A stretch of 64,000 nt of DNA from an uncultured Eubacteriales bacterium (GTDB lineage: Bacteria > Bacillota > Clostridia > Oscillospirales > CAG-272). The stretch is taken from the NCBI GenBank assembly GCA_958352145.1, contig CATWNM010000002.1:85113-149112 (forward strand), written 5' to 3'. The position numbers and the translations under genes were made by a program. Below the pieces are notes generated by a model. It was not told where the DNA came from. It did no database searches and saw only the letters and a list, made by a program, of their open reading frames with translations. Each line of letters begins with the position of its first letter. Within the stretch, counting starts at the first letter, position 1. Below, piece after piece: positions 57,698-64,000 of the stretch.

Positions 57698-59956
57698 ATG
57701 AACGGCGTCCTTATCAATAAGGAATTACCGTCCGGGCTTTGGGAACAGCTTGAGGCAGCCAGAGCCAAAGTTTGCGAAAAAGAGGAAAAAATCCTGTTCG
57801 TCATCGCCGGGGATCTGACGCTTGACGCAAAGTATGGGGACAGCTTGCTTGCCGTGACCGGGGCGCGCGCTTTTTCGGTTGACGGCGATGGCAGCGTGCG
57901 CTGTGAAAAACACAGCGATATCGAGCGTGCCGAGGTCAAGCGCATGTACGGCAACGCGCGGCTGATTCTTTTCGGCAAAGATGGGGAGAAGCGCGAGTTC
58001 TTCCGTTTTACATACGCCGTGGCGACGCTCTGCGACATGGCGGCGGAATATATCAGCCATATTGCGTCGGGTGCTGATCCCGCGCGCGAATATGAAATCG
58101 TCTGCGCCACGTATGAAAAGCTGATGAACGTCTGTCCCAAATGCGGCCGAACGCTGCTTCATCCGGGCGCGGACTGCTTGAATTGCCAGTCTAAGGGCAA
58201 GATTTTCAAAAAGCTTGTCAAGTACGTCAAGCCGGAACTGCCCAATTTGATTTTGTGCATAATTTTGTCGCTCTTTACGACGGCGATGTCGCTCATCCCG
58301 CCGACGGCGACCCGCACGCTCGTGGACAGCGTACTGCCGAGAAGCGACATACGGGCGCTGTACGGCATTGTCGGCGCGCTCTTTGCTTCCTATCTGCTCC
58401 AGTACGGTGTGGGCGTGATCCGCAGTTATCGGCTGCGCGTCAGCGGTGACCATGTGGTGTATGCGCTTCGCAACGACGTGTATGCCAAGGCGCAGCGTCT
58501 GAGCATGCGTTTTTACGATAAGACCTCGACCGGTTCGGTCATCAACCGCATCAGCGGCGACACCTCTACGATTCAGGCGTTCATGCTGCGCATCACGCAG
58601 GAGGTCGTGGTGCAGTTCTTTACGCTTGTCGGCATCGTGGTCATCATGTTTGCGATGAATTACAAACTGGCGCTGCTTGCGCTGATTCCGATCCCATTCG
58701 TGGTGATCGGGTCCAAAATTTTCGGACAAAAAATTCTTCCGTTTTATAGAAAAATCTGGCGGCGCTGGTCCGCAGTCGTTTCGATTTTGACCGACACACT
58801 GCCCGGCATCCGCGTGGTCAAGGCTTTTTCGGCCGAGCAGAGAAGCGGGGACTATTTTAAGGATTACAATACCGAGTGGCTGGAGGTGGATAAACGCAGC
58901 GCGCGCATTTCCACGGCGTTTCCCAATATCGTTTCTTTCTTTGTTACCTGTGGCTCGTTGCTTATCTGGGGCGTGGGCGGCAGTTGGGTGATCCACACCG
59001 GCGGCTCGCTTTCGATTGGTACTTTGGTGGCGTTTATCTCGTATGCATCCATGTTTTACGGCCCGGTCAACTTTTTTGCCAACCTCAACGACTCCTATCA
59101 GCATGCTTTGTCTTCGGCGGAGCGCGTGCTGGATATTCTGGACGCGGAGGAAGAAGCGGACAGAGGACGCGGAAACTGTCCGAAGATGCGCGGCAAGGTC
59201 GAGTTCCGGCATGTCAATTTCTCATTTGACCGCACCAAGATGACGCTTTCCGATATCAATCTGACCATCGAGCCCGGCGATATCGTCGGCATTGTCGGCA
59301 CGACCGGTTCGGGCAAGTCCACGCTTGTCAATTTGCTCATGCGCTTTTACGACGGTTATGAGGGCGACATTTTGGTCGACGGCGTCAATATTCAGGATAT
59401 AGACCTTTCTTATTACCGCTCGCAGATCGGATATGTACAGCAGGAATCCATGATGTTTCGGGACACGGTGTACAACAACATCGCGTTCAGCCGGCCGGAC
59501 GCAGGCGTGGAGGAAGTCTTTCATGCAGCCGAGGTGGCAAACGCGCACGAATTCATCGCGCGCCTGCCCGACGGCTATGATTCGATGCTGGGTGAGCGCG
59601 GTGTCGGCCTTTCGGGCGGCGAGCGGCAGCGCCTTTCGATTGCGCGCACCGTTTTGATGAATCCGCGGATGCTGATTTTCGACGAGGCGACGGCCTCGGT
59701 CGATTCGGAAACCGAAAGCCTGATTCAAGGTGCGATCGAACGGCTTATCAGCGGACGCACGACGATCATGATCGCGCATCGCTTGTCCACGCTGCGCAAG
59801 GCCAACAAAATCGTCGTCGTGGACAAGGGCAAGATCATTGAGATGGGATCGCCGCAGGAATTAATCGCCGCAAAAGGCAAATACTATAAGCTGATTCAGA
59901 TCCAGACTATGGCCGAGCAGGCGGAAGCCGGCAAAAAAGAGGAGGGATTTGAATAA
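57698..59956 (+). CDS. ABC exporter with N-terminal zinc-ribbon region
   Basis: 752 residues from ATG 57698; TTG 57692 is closer to the GGGAGA site (57680-57685) and could be the true start, and the frame upstream of it lies in the promoter. About 145 residues precede a CPKC (C146, C149)...CLNC (C160, C163) zinc ribbon, then six membrane helices and an ATPase with Walker A GTTGSGKST, signature LSGGERQR, Walker B LIFDEATASVD and AHRLST. The N-terminal part (AGDLTLDAKYGDSLLAVT) has a beta-rich PH-like feel. The stop overlaps the DUF1854 gene (TAATG). Substrate unknown. Confidence 0.9.
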   Translation: MNGVLINKELPSGLWEQLEAARAKVCEKEEKILFVIAGDLTLDAKYGDSLLAVTGARAFSVDGDGSVRCEKHSDIERAEVKRMYGNARLILFGKDGEKREFFRFTYAVATLCDMAAEYISHIASGADPAREYEIVCATYEKLMNVCPKCGRTLLHPGADCLNCQSKGKIFKKLVKYVKPELPNLILCIILSLFTTAMSLIPPTATRTLVDSVLPRSDIRALYGIVGALFASYLLQYGVGVIRSYRLRVSGDHVVYALRNDVYAKAQRLSMRFYDKTSTGSVINRISGDTSTIQAFMLRITQEVVVQFFTLVGIVVIMFAMNYKLALLALIPIPFVVIGSKIFGQKILPFYRKIWRRWSAVVSILTDTLPGIRVVKAFSAEQRSGDYFKDYNTEWLEVDKRSARISTAFPNIVSFFVTCGSLLIWGVGGSWVIHTGGSLSIGTLVAFISYASMFYGPVNFFANLNDSYQHALSSAERVLDILDAEEEADRGRGNCPKMRGKVEFRHVNFSFDRTKMTLSDINLTIEPGDIVGIVGTTGSGKSTLVNLLMRFYDGYEGDILVDGVNIQDIDLSYYRSQIGYVQQESMMFRDTVYNNIAFSRPDAGVEEVFHAAEVANAHEFIARLPDGYDSMLGERGVGLSGGERQRLSIARTVLMNPRMLIFDEATASVDSETESLIQGAIERLISGRTTIMIAHRLSTLRKANKIVVVDKGKIIEMGSPQELIAAKGKYYKLIQIQTMAEQAEAGKKEEGFE

Positions 59957-60444
59957 TGGCCAGGAATTATATCGGCGGCGAGAGCGTACGCTTTACAAGA
60001 GCCGACCTCTGCCTTGTAGATATGGAATATTTTGACGGTCGGATAGAGCGAAAGCTGGAACCGCGCCGCCTCTTTCCGATCACCGGCAGCGACAAATATA
60101 TTTCGCTGCTGGACGAAGCAGGGCATGAGCGCGCCATTATCCGGGATGTCGGCACACTGATGCCCGAGAGCCGGCAGGTCATCCGCGAGGCGCTCGAGGA
60201 ATATTATCTGATCCCGAAAATTACCGCCGTGCTGGATATTACGGAAAAGTTCGGCGTCATCAAGTGGACGGTGGATACCGAGTGCGGCCGGCAGACTTTC
60301 CGGATTCAGAATCGCCATTCGGACGTCAAAGTTTTGTACGACGGGCGTGTGCTGATCCGGGACACCAACGACAACCGGTATGAAATTCCCGATTACATGC
60401 GTCTGGATAAACGCAGCCGCCGGATACTCAATTCACAGATTTAA
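59956..60444 (+). CDS. DUF1854 protein, partner of the preceding transporter
   Basis: 162 residues, starting one base into the transporter stop codon (TAATG), so translation is coupled. Beta-rich, with RLFPITGSDKYISLLDEAGH, VGTLMPESRQVIREALEEYY, IPKITAVLDITEKFGVIKW and YEIPDYMRLDKRSRRIL. I recognise it as DUF1854, which often accompanies ABC transporters with an extended N-terminus. Soluble; possibly a cytoplasmic accessory or ligand-binding protein. Function unknown. Confidence 0.85.
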   Translation: MARNYIGGESVRFTRADLCLVDMEYFDGRIERKLEPRRLFPITGSDKYISLLDEAGHERAIIRDVGTLMPESRQVIREALEEYYLIPKITAVLDITEKFGVIKWTVDTECGRQTFRIQNRHSDVKVLYDGRVLIRDTNDNRYEIPDYMRLDKRSRRILNSQI

Positions 60445-60455
60445 CAGGAGGCAGT

Positions 60456-60782
60456 ATGAAGCTGGTTCTGGCAATCATCAACAACGACGACAGCGCGGTC
60501 GCATCGGCGGCGCTCACGGCGGAGGGCTTTTTTGTGACAAAGCTCTCTACGACAGGCGGTTTTCTGATGGTGGGCAACACGACGCTGCTGGTCGGTACCG
60601 AGGACGAGCGTGTGGGCGAGCTTGTGGATATTCTGAAGCAGTACTGCTCTACGCATAAAAAAGTGACCTCCACGGCCGATTCGCTTGGCCGCGGCCTGCG
60701 GCCGGACGGGATTCCGCCAAAAATTACGGTCGGCGGCGCGACGTATTTCGTTTTGAATGTTGAGGATATGGGCAAGCTTTAG
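60456..60782 (+). CDS. darA: Cyclic-di-AMP receptor, DarA/PstA-like
   Basis: 108 residues, PII-like fold. MKLVLAIINNDDSAVASAAL is the usual start, with FFVTKLSTTGGFLMVGNTT and a C-terminal ATYFVLNVEDM. In Firmicutes these trimers bind cyclic di-AMP; targets differ by species. GGAGG precedes ATG 60456, 11 nt after the DUF1854 stop, so it belongs to the transporter unit. The synthase CdaA is also in this window. The grouping with an ABC exporter is a hint of cyclic-di-AMP control, not proof. Confidence 0.93.
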   Translation: MKLVLAIINNDDSAVASAALTAEGFFVTKLSTTGGFLMVGNTTLLVGTEDERVGELVDILKQYCSTHKKVTSTADSLGRGLRPDGIPPKITVGGATYFVLNVEDMGKL

Positions 60783-60908
60783 AATTTCGCACGAGACCGT
60801 AAAAAAGCCATCTGCTATCTCTAGTGCCAAGGTGGCTTTTTGCGCGTTCTGCGCAGAAAAATGCCCGGCAAACGGAAATTGTTGCGATCAAAAGAGGAGG
60901 CCGAGGCC

Positions 60909-61694
60909 ATGCAGCTTAAAAAAATTGAAATGGAGACACTCGCACTTCCTGCGGAGATCGAAGAAATGATTAGCGGCGGCACGCTTTTTGACAGCAGCTG
61001 CTCCGCGGAGGCAAAAACGGTTTTTGCAGATCGCGGCGGCGGGATCTTTTTGAAAATCGCGCCGAAGGGCAGTCTTTCGCACGATGCGGTTATGACCGAA
61101 TACCTGTATCGAAAGGGCATGTCCGCCCGCGTGATTGCGTATCGCACGCTGGACCGCGACTATCTGCTGACCCAAAGGATCCCGGGCGAGGACGGTGTGT
61201 CGCCGCGCTGTTTCGGCGATCCGAAAATGCTCTGCCGCGTGCTGGCCGAGAGTCTGTACCGTTTGCATGCGGTTGATTTTTCAGACTGTCCACGGCCGGA
61301 CCGCCTCGGGCAAATGTTTTCGGAGATGGAGGAAAAACGTGCACTTGGCCGTGCGGATCACGATCTGCTTAAGTATATCGGCGCTGCGGGGCGGGATGCG
61401 GCGTATGAGACGCTCAAAGCGCGCCGCGGGGCGCTTTGTTCCGATGCGCTGATTCACGGGGATAGCTGCCTGCCCAATATTTTGCTGGACGGCTGGCGCT
61501 TTTCCGGATTTATCGACGTGGGATACGGGGGCGTCTGCGACCGCCATTATGATTTGTTCTGGAGCGTGTGGTCGCTGCTTTATAATCTGAAAACTGACCG
61601 CTACCGGACGTATTTTATCGATTGCTATGGCCGCGTGCTTTTCGACGAGGAGCGTTTTCGGCTTTGCGGGATGCTTGCGGCCTGCACTTATTGA
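60909..61694 (+). CDS. Aminoglycoside phosphotransferase-like kinase
   Basis: 261 residues from ATG 60909, 8 nt after AGGAGG; a GTG/ATG further upstream is possible but has no ribosome site. APH(3')-like: catalytic H183-G-D185...N190 (IHGDSCLPNILLD), metal Asp D203 in GFIDVG, and CDRHYDLFWSV. Family members phosphorylate aminoglycosides, choline or other small molecules; resistance is not shown. Ends DEERFRLCGMLAACTY, close to where repeats start. A weak hairpin (AAAAGCCA/TGGCTTTT, about 60803-60840) precedes it. Confidence 0.88.
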   Translation: MQLKKIEMETLALPAEIEEMISGGTLFDSSCSAEAKTVFADRGGGIFLKIAPKGSLSHDAVMTEYLYRKGMSARVIAYRTLDRDYLLTQRIPGEDGVSPRCFGDPKMLCRVLAESLYRLHAVDFSDCPRPDRLGQMFSEMEEKRALGRADHDLLKYIGAAGRDAAYETLKARRGALCSDALIHGDSCLPNILLDGWRFSGFIDVGYGGVCDRHYDLFWSVWSLLYNLKTDRYRTYFIDCYGRVLFDEERFRLCGMLAACTY

Positions 61695-61704
61695 GCCTGG
61701 CATC

Positions 61705-61729
61705 CGCTTTGCGGCCAGACGTTCCCTAC
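61705..61729 (+). repeat. Dispersed palindromic element, right end only
   Basis: CGCTTTGCGGCCAGACGTTC then CCTAC, the tail of the long form, 11 bp after the APH-like stop. It begins the three-unit array. Confidence 0.65.
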
Positions 61730-61774
61730 GGAGGAAGTTGATTTTTATCGAAACGTTAAAAAATTCTCGTTTTT

Positions 61775-61856
61775 GTAGGGAACGCTGTCCCCAGCGTTCC
61801 GCAATATACCACTTCGTAAAATTTATACACGGAACGTCGAGGACGACGTTCCCTAC
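61775..61856 (+). repeat. Dispersed palindromic element, array unit 1 (type copy)
   Basis: 82 bp. Left hairpin GGAACGCTG-TCCC-CAGCGTTCC, AT-rich linker (GCAATATACCACTTCG), right hairpin GGAACGTCG-AGGA-CGACGTTCC; the outer ends GTAGGGAACG and CGTTCCCTAC are also mutually inverted. The associated 91-bp segment follows (61857-61947). Confidence 0.9.
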
Positions 61857-61947
61857 GGAGAAAATAATCTTGCCTCCGGTGCATTGCTCGACGTTTTGCA
61901 AGCTCTGCGCTGAAGCTGTCCTCATCCGGAACGTCAAAACGCTTGTT

Positions 61948-62029
61948 GTAGGGAACGCTGTCCCCAGCGTTCCGCAATATACCACTTCGTAAAATTTATA
62001 CACGGAACGTCGAGGACGACGTTCCCTAC
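61948..62029 (+). repeat. Dispersed palindromic element, array unit 2
   Basis: 82 bp, nearly identical to unit 1, 173 bp further on. The associated 90-bp segment follows (62030-62119). Confidence 0.9.
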
Positions 62030-62119
62030 GGAGAGAATAATTTTGCCTCCGGCGCATCGCTTGGCGTTTCGCAAGCTCTGCGCTGAAGCTGTCCCATCCG
62101 AAACGTCAAAACGCTCGTT

Positions 62120-62201
62120 GTAGGGAACGCTGTCCCCAGCGTTCCTCATTTTACCGCTTTGTAAAATTTGCACACGGAACGTCGAGGACGACGTTTCCTA
62201 C
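62120..62201 (+). repeat. Dispersed palindromic element, array unit 3
   Basis: 82 bp, 172 bp after unit 2; left arm ends CGTTCCTCATT and the right arm has ACGTTTCCTAC, so slightly diverged. Confidence 0.87.
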
Positions 62202-62232
62202 GGTTTGCCGTGCTTTTTTACGTTTTCGGCTC

Positions 62233-62261
62233 TTGACAAATCGGATTATTTATCGTATAAT
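62233..62261 (+). promoter_or_regulatory. Consensus promoter upstream of the MATE gene
   Basis: TTGACA (62233-62238), 17-nt spacer, TATAAT (62256-62261). Confidence 0.92.
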
Positions 62262-62280
62262 ATCTAAGCTGAACAGCAAA

Positions 62281-62320
62281 AGAGCGTAGAATTTTCGGCA
62301 GATTCTACGCTCTTTTTTTT
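62281..62320 (+). terminator. Terminator in the leader of the MATE gene
   Basis: AGAGCGTAGAAT (62281-62292) and ATTCTACGCTCT (62102+200, that is 62302-62313) form a perfect 12-bp stem, followed by eight T in all. It lies about 15 nt after the expected transcription start, between promoter and gene, so it may act as an attenuator. Confidence 0.9.
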
Positions 62321-62392
62321 GCGTTCTCCGCAGTTTTCAGGCAGCTTTCTCTCTGATAAAGACTCCACAAATTTATTCATTCAGGGGGAACT

Positions 62393-63820
62393 ATGGAAAA
62401 CAGCGCTTATCTTGGCAATGAAGAAATCGGCAAACTTTTAAGGCGGTTTGCCGTACCGTGTATTTTTTCACTCGTCATCTCCTGCCTTTACAACATTGTA
62501 GATCAAATTTTTGTCGGCAACGGCATAGGGTATCTCGGCAACGCTGCGACAGGCGTTATCTTTCCGATTACCGTTGTCGGCTGGGGCATGTCTCTGTTCT
62601 TTGGCGACGGCGGAGCCGCAGTGCTCAGTGTATCTTTGGGAAGAAACGACACGGATACGCTGCACAAAAATGTGGGAAACAGCATTTTGTGTTCATTTAT
62701 TGCCGGTCTTATAATCATCGCGGTCAGTTATCTGTGCGGCGACCGCCTGCTTCGGCTGATTGGCGCAACCGATGCAAACCTTGAAATGGCGCACAATTAC
62801 GGATGTATCATTTATGCCATGATGCCGCTGGCAATGGTTCAGAATACGTTGGCTTCGATCATCCGCGCAGACGGCAGTCCCGGTTATGCGATGGGCGCGA
62901 TGCTTGCCGGCGCCGTCATCAACATCATCGGCGACCCGCTGGCGATTTTCGTATTGGATATGGGGATCAAAGGCGCGGCCTACGCGACCATTCTCGGGCA
63001 GTTTGCAAGCTTTGTGATCTGCGCGGCGTACCTTAGAAAAAGCAAAACGTTTCGGATTGGCGCGGGCAGCTTTAAAATTGATTTTCCTCTGCTCAAGCGC
63101 ATCATGGCACTCGGCGCATCCAGCCTTTTGACACAGCTTTCTATCGTCCTTATCACCGTCGTCAACAATATCCTGCTTGTAAAATACGGCGCACAGTCGG
63201 TTTATGGCGAAGATATTCCGCTCGCCGCGTTCGTTGTGATTATGAAGCTGTTTCAAATCGTGCTGAATATCGCGATCGGAATCGCGGCGGGCGCGCAGCC
63301 GATTGTCGGCTATAATTACGGTGCGAAAAAATATGACCGGGTAAAAGCGCTTCTGAAACGCATGATCCTGTGGACCGCCGCCGTCTGCCTTGTATGCACG
63401 GCCTTGTTTGAGGCCGTCCCAAAGGCGTTCATTCTTATGTTTGGGGCCAGCAGCGAATTATATATCGAATTTGCCGTGATGTGTCTGCGTATTTATCTTT
63501 CCTTGATCCTGCTTACCTGCGTGCAAAAGGTATGCGCAATCTTTTTGCAGTCGATTGGCCATGCAAAAGCCGCCGCGCCGCTTTCCTTGCTCAGGGATTT
63601 GTTCCTGATCGTATTTTCACTTGCAGCGCCGGCGTTTCTCGGCGTTACCGGCATTTTCTGGGCGGCTCCGATTGCGGATATTCTCGCAATCGCAATTACG
63701 GCAGTCGTGATGGTCAAGCTTTGGAAGCAGTTGGATCAAATGGAGACGGTGGCAGAAGTCGAAGCGGTCAAATCCGCGCCATCCAACAGCGGGCAGTACC
63801 GCAATTTCGATTGCATGTGA
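62393..63820 (+). CDS. MATE-family multidrug/Na+ (H+) antiporter
   Basis: 475 residues, 12 membrane helices, start ATG 62393 after GGGGGAA. ENSAYLGNEEIGKLLRRFAVPCI and SCLYNIVDQIFVGNGIGYLG are the usual N-terminal MATE signatures; GAQPIVGYNYGAKKYDRVK marks the second half. Clostridial MepA/NorM-like members export cationic drugs or natural products. Expression may depend on the leader terminator. Downstream is a convergent gene and a shared terminator. Confidence 0.93.
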   Translation: MENSAYLGNEEIGKLLRRFAVPCIFSLVISCLYNIVDQIFVGNGIGYLGNAATGVIFPITVVGWGMSLFFGDGGAAVLSVSLGRNDTDTLHKNVGNSILCSFIAGLIIIAVSYLCGDRLLRLIGATDANLEMAHNYGCIIYAMMPLAMVQNTLASIIRADGSPGYAMGAMLAGAVINIIGDPLAIFVLDMGIKGAAYATILGQFASFVICAAYLRKSKTFRIGAGSFKIDFPLLKRIMALGASSLLTQLSIVLITVVNNILLVKYGAQSVYGEDIPLAAFVVIMKLFQIVLNIAIGIAAGAQPIVGYNYGAKKYDRVKALLKRMILWTAAVCLVCTALFEAVPKAFILMFGASSELYIEFAVMCLRIYLSLILLTCVQKVCAIFLQSIGHAKAAAPLSLLRDLFLIVFSLAAPAFLGVTGIFWAAPIADILAIAITAVVMVKLWKQLDQMETVAEVEAVKSAPSNSGQYRNFDCM

Positions 63821-63839
63821 ATACTGCTTTAGGCCTTGA

Positions 63840-63878
63840 AAAAACCCGTGACCGCGTTTTCGCAGCCACGGGGTTTCA
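63840..63878. terminator. Terminator between convergent genes
   Basis: AAACCCGTG (63842-63850) and CACGGGGTTT (63867-63876) with one bulge, between the MATE stop and the stop of the minus-strand gene. Confidence 0.75.
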
Positions 63879-63896
63879 CGTTATATTTTCATGTTT

Positions 63897-64000
63897 TCAC
63901 TCGCCGGAGGTTACTTGGAAGATAGAGTTGATCTGGTTGATCTTCGTATCCGCGGCGTTCTTATAGGTGTCGTACATCGAGGCGATCGGCGTGCGGGTCC
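63897..64000 (-). CDS. C-terminal end of an unidentified protein, cut by the window edge
   Basis: Minus strand, 34 codons to a TGA at 63897-63899: ends TRTPIASMYDTYKNAADTKI, NQINSIFQVTSGE. The start lies beyond base 64000. Codon use matches the core genes and the stop sits beside a terminator, so it is a real gene end. The pattern resembles the last helix of extracellular solute-binding proteins, but the piece is too short for a call. Confidence 0.6.
   Translation of the reverse strand, partial: TRTPIASMYDTYKNAADTKINQINSIFQVTSGE

Noticed and set aside
61627..62173. Several open frames of 70-120 codons across the repeat array
   Set aside because: The frames translate the palindromic repeats themselves and recur wherever the repeat occurs, without start signals.
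61705..62201. A CRISPR array
   Set aside because: The segments between repeats are near-identical rather than unique, units are 172 bp, and no cas genes are present.
1..64000. tRNA or rRNA genes
   Set aside because: No cloverleaf or rRNA-like stretch was noticed in the intergenic regions; a tRNA scan would settle it.

Overview
The window looks like a chromosomal contig of a strictly anaerobic, spore-forming Clostridia-type Firmicute, probably in the Oscillospiraceae/Ruminococcaceae range (inference). Support: a pyruvate:ferredoxin oxidoreductase, the yabP-yabQ-divIC-rqcP sporulation/division block, a SpoVB-like flippase, HemZ, the CdaA/CdaR and DarA cyclic-di-AMP proteins, a Firmicute L10 leader and a Bce-type ABC/two-component module. 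The core genes are GC-rich. Three stretches are clearly AT-rich and look acquired: about 6.4-14.4 kb, the acetyltransferase at 19.4 kb, and 53.0-55.0 kb.

Layout. 1-6.3 kb: end of alanine racemase, a membrane-anchored solute-binding-like protein, aspS-truB-pgeF. 6.3-8.26 kb: gene-poor AT-rich DNA with three frameshifted remnants of small ribbon-helix-helix regulators on the minus strand. 8.26-17.98 kb: the most interesting locus, one plus-strand operon coding for an adenylate-forming ligase, a 722-residue radical SAM protein with two SPASM-like cysteine regions, a 114-residue accessory protein, an acyl carrier protein, a second (PaaK-like) adenylate-forming enzyme, three paralogous 40-43 residue peptides made almost entirely of Cys-x-Gly steps, and two ABC exporters. 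I read it as a ribosomal-peptide (RiPP) pathway of CXXX-repeat type combined with acyl activation and carrier chemistry. I do not know of a described system with this combination. 18-26 kb: L10 leader-rplJ-rplL, acetyltransferase, two regulators, nifJ. 26-45.5 kb, minus strand: phosphopantetheinyl transferase, beta-lactamase-like protein, fumarase alpha subunit, sporulation/division block, HU, MazG, flippase, kinase, hemZ, dtd, rel, recJ, an FAD protein, cdaR, cdaA. 45.8-53 kb: sulfatase, Bce-like ABC transporter with its two-component system and an unlisted 36-residue membrane protein. 53-55 kb: small DNA-binding proteins among repeats. 55.4-63.8 kb: 8-oxoguanine glycosylase, MGDG-type glycosyltransferase, zinc-ribbon ABC transporter with a DUF1854 partner, darA, an APH-like kinase, a MATE transporter, and the end of a minus-strand gene at the window edge.

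A dispersed palindromic repeat with GTAGGGAACG / CGTTCCCTAC ends occurs at least twelve times in intergenic DNA. It comes as 82-bp and about 113-bp forms, often joined to a second conserved segment of about 90 bp, and forms a three-unit tandem array with a period near 172 bp at 61.7-62.2 kb.

Possible cooperation: the only phosphopantetheinyl transferase in the window (25951-26550) is a candidate activator of the RiPP-locus carrier protein. The cyclic-di-AMP synthase and a cyclic-di-AMP binding protein are both present. All family assignments come from reading motifs by eye; no database search was run.
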